Source: DAOTXR01 sp034435375
GTDB lineage: Bacteria; Chloroflexota; Anaerolineae; Aggregatilineales; UBA3940
Length of the DNA: 64,000 nucleotides
Assembly (NCBI GenBank): GCA_034435375.1
Contig: DAOTXR010000062.1
Location: forward strand, 1-64,000
Reading direction: 5' to 3'
In this document: piece after piece, positions 59,912 to 64,000 of the stretch
Layout: each line of letters begins with the position of its first letter
How positions within the stretch are numbered: position 1 is the stretch's first letter
Program-made: the position numbers and the translations under genes
Notes under the pieces: generated by a model
What the model saw: the letters and a program-made list of their open reading frames with translations, nothing else
Database searches by the model: none
What the model was told of the DNA's origin: nothing

Positions 59912-60736
59912 ATGAAGCCCTATCAGAATGCCCTACTTTGTTATTACGCTGAGGTCGCCCAATCCTATGCAGCCATAGAGCCGATCTTAGCTCCCCTGGC
60001 TGAGGAACTGGTCCACTTCGCACAGCTTATGCCCACCGAGATCGCCATTGATCTGGGGACAGGCAACGGCTTGACTGCTCGTCTCGCGGCCAGTCGATGC
60101 CGTCTGGTGTATGCGGTCGATTTCAGTTGGTCGATGCTGAGACTCGCCCAGGGCCATAGGACAGATCATGTGTTCCTGGGGGATATGCACCACCTGGCCT
60201 TGAGAAGCAATGCCTTCGATGTGGCACTGGCAGGCTTTGCACTCAACAGCACCGACCCGGCCACTAGCCTACACGAGGCACGGCGCATTCTTAAGCCCGG
60301 CGGGCGGCTGGCGATCCAGGAGTGGGGCACGGTTGACTCGATAGCCAATTTGCTGGATGATACGCTGGCCGAATACGCGGTTGTCGAGCCGCCACCAGCA
60401 CTGGCAGCCCGCCGGGAAGCCCTCCGACAGCCCCACCCTTGGGATGCGCTGGAAGATGCAGACAGCATCGCGCAGGCGCTGCAAGAGGCAGGGTTTGCAC
60501 AGGTGAGGACCGCTCTTGTGACGGCTGCGATTTGCCTGCCGGATGTGGAAACCTTTATCCGCTATAAGCTGGCCTGGCCCAATCGCCAGGCAGAGATCGA
60601 CGCTATGTCGCCGGAAGTCCAGACGCTGTGCCTGGGAGATCTGCGCGAAAATCTTGGGGCGTTTGCCGAGCCTGATGGGACATTATTCTGGAGGCCCAAC
60701 CTCGTGCGAATCTGCGCTCTAAAGGCACCTGAGTGA
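59912..60736 (+). CDS. Class I SAM-dependent methyltransferase
   Basis: This 274-residue protein has motif I I-D-L-G-T-G-N-G-L-T (about 47-56), a Y-A-V-D-F-S motif II, G-D-M-H-H-L-A-L near 91, and D-V-A-L-A-G-F-A-L-N. It resembles the Methyltransf_11 family; the substrate is unknown. It follows the DM13 gene by 21 bases. Its stop abuts the stop of the convergent PrsW gene (TGATCA). Confidence 0.87.
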   Translation: MKPYQNALLCYYAEVAQSYAAIEPILAPLAEELVHFAQLMPTEIAIDLGTGNGLTARLAASRCRLVYAVDFSWSMLRLAQGHRTDHVFLGDMHHLALRSNAFDVALAGFALNSTDPATSLHEARRILKPGGRLAIQEWGTVDSIANLLDDTLAEYAVVEPPPALAARREALRQPHPWDALEDADSIAQALQEAGFAQVRTALVTAAICLPDVETFIRYKLAWPNRQAEIDAMSPEVQTLCLGDLRENLGAFAEPDGTLFWRPNLVRICALKAPE

Positions 60737-61717
60737 TCAGGAGGCAGAGTTCAACTCAGCGCTGGCTCGCGCAGCCCTGGCACGCAGAGACTCGATCAGC
60801 GCCAGTTTTGCGCCTGTTTCCCCACGCTTCCGATGAGCATGCTTCTTATAGGCCAGCTCGGTCAGCAGATGATAGTAGCGTCCCACACGCCACCAGCGCA
60901 CTGGCCCACCAGCAAATAGCGCTTCAAGCCGGGTGCTAAAGCGGCGCATCGGTGAGCAGACTACTCCATACTGCTCTTCGTTGAGTGTCTTGAGGGAAAC
61001 TTCATCACAGAGCTCACTGATGATCCACTGACGCTCACGTCGTATTGCCAAAATCATGGTTACAAACACAAACAGCACACCACCCCAGTCGGCGATCAAT
61101 GCCAGGCACAGAACCTCCGGCATTTCCGCACTAAACACAGTGGACGCATTGTGAAATGCATGTGCAGCCATGGCGATCAGCAGCCCAGCCAGCGGCGCGA
61201 TCAGTCGCGTCAACAGCTTTGGGGAGTGTCGAGCCACACCGAGTCCAATCCCCGTCAGGCTGGTGAAGAAGGCATGGTTGAGGCCAAAGACTACGGCGCG
61301 CAGGAGGAAAAGCGCGGTGTCGCCTTCGAGCAGGTAGAGGATGTTCTCGACAGCAGCAAAGCCAAAACCCACGAGACCGCCATAAATGATGCCATCGAAC
61401 ACTCCATCGAACTCGTTGCGCCATAGCAAAAACACAGCCAGAACCGCGAGTCCCTTAAAAAACTCTTCAGTGATGGGGGCCACAACGATGATACTGATCA
61501 GGTCAGCCAGGCTGCCACTGCTGTCAAGCAGCAACAAGGGGACATCCAAAACGAGCTGGCTGATCAGGGAGAGTATGGCCGCTGGAAAGAACCCCCATAG
61601 GAACACCGCCGCCAGCAAGCCAAGAGGTTCTTTCTCGTAGCGATCCATCCAGTACAGAAAAAGTGGGTAGATCAGCATCGGAATGACACCCGCAGCGACA
61701 GCCGCCAGGAAACCCAT
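60737..61717 (-). CDS. PrsW family intramembrane metalloprotease
   Basis: This 326-residue protein has about eight membrane helices and the PrsW motifs: P-I-T-E-E-F-F-K (EExxK) near residue 82, F-D-G-I-I-Y-G-G-L-V-G-F-G-F-A-A-V-E-N near 105, N-H-A-F-F-T near 147 and H-A-F-H-N near 186. It cleaves membrane proteins such as anti-sigma factors in Bacillus. The last 100 residues are soluble and basic. GGGGG precedes the ATG. Confidence 0.93.
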   Translation of the reverse strand: MGFLAAVAAGVIPMLIYPLFLYWMDRYEKEPLGLLAAVFLWGFFPAAILSLISQLVLDVPLLLLDSSGSLADLISIIVVAPITEEFFKGLAVLAVFLLWRNEFDGVFDGIIYGGLVGFGFAAVENILYLLEGDTALFLLRAVVFGLNHAFFTSLTGIGLGVARHSPKLLTRLIAPLAGLLIAMAAHAFHNASTVFSAEMPEVLCLALIADWGGVLFVFVTMILAIRRERQWIISELCDEVSLKTLNEEQYGVVCSPMRRFSTRLEALFAGGPVRWWRVGRYYHLLTELAYKKHAHRKRGETGAKLALIESLRARAARASAELNSAS

Positions 61718-61731
61718 CGTAGCCCCCTGTT

Positions 61732-62412
61732 CTAGCTGGGCCTCAGTGACGGAAAGATACGTTTAACCCATTTGGCATAGGTTGATCCAAAGTGAACGCT
61801 CAGGCCACTAAGGGCTTCGCGACGTGTGGCCGACTGTAACGCTCGTCGAAGGCCATCAGCGTTGTTGGCGAATGGCTCCATCTGCATGACTGAGCGCCCA
61901 TACTCGCTGTGCAGGTGTGCGTCACTGCCACAGATCATCAACTTGTCATGCTCATGGGCAAAGGCTAGCGACTTCTGATTGTCCTCCGCGTTCAGGCAGC
62001 GAGAATTGTACACTTCGATCACATCCACCAGGTCGACGATCTCTTGGAGGTCCTGAAGCCGCCATCCCCCTCGTCGGTGTCGATCAAAGGGATGCGCAAT
62101 GCCAATAAGTGTCCCCTGGTCACGCAGTCGTTGGATAGTCTCTAAGGGGGACAGGCCAGCAGGAACTTCTTCCTTGACGTACCAGGCGAGAAGCTCTCCA
62201 CGAGTGGTCATGATTTCCAGTCCAGGGACGACGAGCATGGGGTACAGGCGTGCCGCCAGAAGCGCACCCTTCACCGTATTGTGGTCGGTAATGGCGAGCT
62301 TGTCGAGGCCGCGTGCACGACAGATCTCCGGCAGGGCATCGATGCGAATCAGGCAATCCTTTGAATAGAACGAGTGCGCATGCATTTCGACGGTCCACAG
62401 AGGTACGCTCAT
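61732..62412 (-). CDS. PHP domain phosphoesterase
   Basis: This 226-residue protein has the PHP metal motifs: E-M-H-A-H-S near residue 9, I-T-D-H-N near 40, P-G-L-E near 63, I-A-H-P-F near 104 and G-S-D-A-H near 164. PHP proteins act as phosphoesterases on nucleotides or small metabolites. It lies 14 bases upstream of prsW. A weak ribosome site precedes the ATG. The 220 bases upstream of it hold nothing I can name. Confidence 0.9.
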   Translation of the reverse strand: MSVPLWTVEMHAHSFYSKDCLIRIDALPEICRARGLDKLAITDHNTVKGALLAARLYPMLVVPGLEIMTTRGELLAWYVKEEVPAGLSPLETIQRLRDQGTLIGIAHPFDRHRRGGWRLQDLQEIVDLVDVIEVYNSRCLNAEDNQKSLAFAHEHDKLMICGSDAHLHSEYGRSVMQMEPFANNADGLRRALQSATRREALSGLSVHFGSTYAKWVKRIFPSLRPS

Positions 62413-62632
62413 AAGTCACCTACATAACTGTGCGGGGTTTCTGCCTTTTGGTCTCCTGATAGTCTGTCCAGAAATAACTTGGCGGTTTGCCCAAACAGCG
62501 AAGGACAAACACCAAGCACCGCAACGGAGCTGTCCAGGGACAATGCCCTAGTATAGTCGGACAGGTTCCGAGAGACAATTATTGAGAACCTTGCCAGCGC
62601 TCTGCCGTCGGCTCATCAGTTCTTCAGGCTTA
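62413..62632. other. intergenic region between PHP and ferredoxin genes
   Basis: These 220 bases separate two minus-strand genes. I see no reading frame, RNA or clear terminator. Confidence 0.3.
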
Positions 62633-63574
62633 TCAACCCATCGTGACGGGGATGCCGATCTTTCGCACATCCATCGGGATGCCTTTGCGCGCGTCGAGTG
62701 CCAAGCTCAGCGCCCCGCTGGTGCAACGATCCACACACACGCCGCAGCCCATACATTTCTCCCATGTGACATGTGCCATGCCATCAAAGCTGATTGCCGC
62801 AAATGGGCAGGCCGTCTCGCACTCACCACAGCCGCTGCACAGCGCCTCATCAACCTGGGATACATAGCCTGATGAGGCCACCATAGGCACACTATACTTC
62901 ACCATTGCCTCAATGCCACCGCAGCAGCAGGGACAGCAGTTACAAATAGCGTAGAACTGGCCACCACAGACATCCTTAAAATAGGCAGTGTGCACATGCC
63001 CTCGTTCATGTTCAGCGTGCAGCAGATCGAGCGCTTCCTGCTGGGTGAGTCGGCGCGACCGGTCTGGGTGGTGATCGAGCACAAAGCTGCCATCACCTAC
63101 AATCATGCACACCTGAGTTGGTTCACAGTGCTCAGCCCGCGAGAGGCGACAGCCACATTCGTAGGCTGTGATCTCAGTTGGGCTTCGTAGCACGATGTCG
63201 CGCGCCAGCGGATAGGGGATGATTTGTTCCAGGTCACAGCGCACAATATCATGATCCAGTGTAATCACGGCCTGAGCAAGCTCTAGCGGCAACACCTTGC
63301 CGTGGTAGTGATCAGCCCAATGCTGCTTGGTCTTTGGTCCCATGCGCGGCAGCCACACATCACGCACAAAACCAATATACTGCGGAGTCCAGCGTCCATA
63401 AACATAAGCGTGTACCGCATCGAAGTTGAGTTGGCGTGGTTTAGCGTCCTCATTGCCCCTCAAAGCAGCCCGAGTCGAGGGTAGTCCCAAGACCTGCCCT
63501 CGCTCGCCGATCAGCCACAAGACCACAAGTGCTGCCAGAGGCAGGCCAACCACGCCCATCGCGATCCAGATCAT
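62633..63574 (-). CDS. Cysteine-rich ferredoxin-like iron-sulfur protein
   Basis: This 313-residue protein has one N-terminal membrane helix (about 2-22), a middle region with scattered cysteines, an unusual cluster C-N-C-C-P-C-C-C-G-G (near residue 220) and a C-terminal 2[4Fe-4S] domain: C-S-G-C-G-E-C-E-T-A-C-P and C-M-G-C-G-V-C-V-D-R-C. It probably passes electrons at the membrane. GGAGGGGG precedes the ATG. It is far upstream of the PHP gene, so no operon is implied. No enzyme partner is in the window. Confidence 0.85.
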   Translation of the reverse strand: MIWIAMGVVGLPLAALVVLWLIGERGQVLGLPSTRAALRGNEDAKPRQLNFDAVHAYVYGRWTPQYIGFVRDVWLPRMGPKTKQHWADHYHGKVLPLELAQAVITLDHDIVRCDLEQIIPYPLARDIVLRSPTEITAYECGCRLSRAEHCEPTQVCMIVGDGSFVLDHHPDRSRRLTQQEALDLLHAEHERGHVHTAYFKDVCGGQFYAICNCCPCCCGGIEAMVKYSVPMVASSGYVSQVDEALCSGCGECETACPFAAISFDGMAHVTWEKCMGCGVCVDRCTSGALSLALDARKGIPMDVRKIGIPVTMG

Positions 63575-63686
63575 TGCCCCCTCCTCACAGCCATATCGTG
63601 TCGGACAATTAAAGCGGTGCTGTCTCTCTCCCGACGATGGCGTCCTACATACAGATCAGCATAGGTGCAACCCTGTCTGTATATCG
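63575..63686. other. intergenic region, nothing recognised
   Basis: These 112 bases between the ferredoxin-like gene and the FAH gene show no reading frame, hairpin or promoter I would defend. Confidence 0.3.
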
Positions 63687-64000
63687 TCAGGCTTCTCGGC
63701 TAACCACGGAGTTGCGCAAAATACCGATCCCTTCGATCTCCACTTCAACCACGTCTCCTGGTAGTATCGGGCCTACGCCAGAGGGAGTGCCCGTCAGGAT
63801 GAGGTCCCCTGGCTCAAGCGTCATCACGCGCGAGATGTGGGCGATCAGGCGCGGCACTTTGTAGACCATGTCGCAGGAGCTGGCCTCCTGACGGATCTCG
63901 CCATTCACCCGGCAGCGGATACGCACATTAGTCGGGTCAAGATCAGTGTTGATCCATGGCCCCAATGGGCAGAACGTGTCGAAGCCCTTAGCCCGCGTCC
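63687..64000 (-). CDS. Fumarylacetoacetate hydrolase family protein (5' end cut)
   Basis: The frame runs off the right edge; the visible 104 residues are the C-terminal part of an FAH-type fold. The stretch K-G-F-D-T-F-C-P-L-G-P-W is at the cut end, then G-E-x-R-Q-E-A, L-I-A-H-I-S and the hallmark L-T-G-T-P-S-G-V-G. Family members hydrolyse or isomerise C-C bonds of beta-diketo acids (fumarylpyruvate, 2-hydroxyhepta-2,4-diene-1,7-dioate) or act as oxaloacetate decarboxylases. Which reaction cannot be judged from the visible part. Confidence 0.9.
   Translation of the reverse strand, partial: TRAKGFDTFCPLGPWINTDLDPTNVRIRCRVNGEIRQEASSCDMVYKVPRLIAHISRVMTLEPGDLILTGTPSGVGPILPGDVVEVEIEGIGILRNSVVSREA

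Noticed and set aside
1..64000. Search for CRISPR arrays, IS elements, prophage, toxin-antitoxin or defence genes
   Set aside because: I found no direct-repeat arrays, transposase, integrase, phage or restriction-type proteins; the window looks like core chromosome.

Overview
The window reads as chromosome of an aerobic member of the Chloroflexota (an Anaerolineae-like lineage is my best guess). The evidence is indirect: gene content and style (multi-GAF PP2C phosphatases, an A2-type caa3 oxidase, DUF1786, several conserved but unnamed families), moderately high GC, Shine-Dalgarno-led genes with many TTG/GTG starts, sigma70-type promoters, and no phage, IS or CRISPR. No rRNA or ribosomal protein is present to settle the taxonomy. 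Three tRNA genes (Pro-GGG, Arg-TCT, Leu-TAG) lie in the window. A CDS end truncates the left edge and a fumarylacetoacetate-hydrolase-family gene is cut at the right edge.

Layout. 1-4.4 kb: tRNA-Pro, SCP2 protein, beta-propeller lipoprotein, Nudix hydrolase, beta-lactamase-like protein. 4.4-9.9 kb: a minus-strand partner-switching signalling block (five-GAF PP2C phosphatase, membrane-anchored HATPase, HATPase-STAS fusion, stand-alone STAS) with no sigma factor nearby. 10-16.2 kb: two tandem S41 proteases, smpB, an unknown gene, efp, a Cys-rich protein and a HAD-DinB fusion. 16.2-24.1 kb: MFS transporter, unusual metallophosphoesterase, hybrid histidine kinase, DnaQ-DinG helicase, CheY-like regulator. 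24.2-29.7 kb: DUF192, LysM/M23 peptidase, two unknown proteins with winged-helix-like segments, tRNA-Arg, DUF1786. 29.8-34.1 kb: caa3 cytochrome oxidase operon (coxB-coxA-small ORF-coxC-coxD order). 34.3-38 kb: tRNA-Leu, tig-clpP-clpX. 38-44.4 kb: MBL hydrolase, class V aminotransferase, AAA ATPase, GDPD, ChbG/YdjC deacetylase, methyltransferase, small membrane protein. 44.4-47.8 kb: a cell-envelope acylation locus. 48-57 kb: membrane/YtxH proteins, nnr, an amidohydrolase lacking metal ligands, TrmH, YfcE-type phosphodiesterase, SNase-like protein, anchored glycosidase-like protein, response regulator. 57.1-64 kb: DapA family, YbdK-type ligase, DM13 lipoprotein, methyltransferase, PrsW protease, PHP protein, Cys-rich ferredoxin, FAH.

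The most interesting system is at 44.4-47.4 kb. A 39-residue single-TM microprotein ends in a C-terminal hexapeptide (W-I-Y-Q-G-F) closely resembling the DltX acyl-shuttle motif. It abuts an MBOAT acyltransferase, followed by a membrane-anchored SGNH-type transferase and an acyl carrier protein. This has the parts of a Dlt-like envelope-acylation pathway, but no DltA-type ligase is present, so the acyl group and target polymer are unknown.

Other notable points are two hydrolase-family proteins that lack textbook catalytic or metal-binding residues, a pair of near-perfect tandem hairpins inside the cox operon, an EF-P with Arg at the modification tip, a candidate leaderless transcript, and a recurring TTGCAG -35 / TATAAT -10 promoter pattern.
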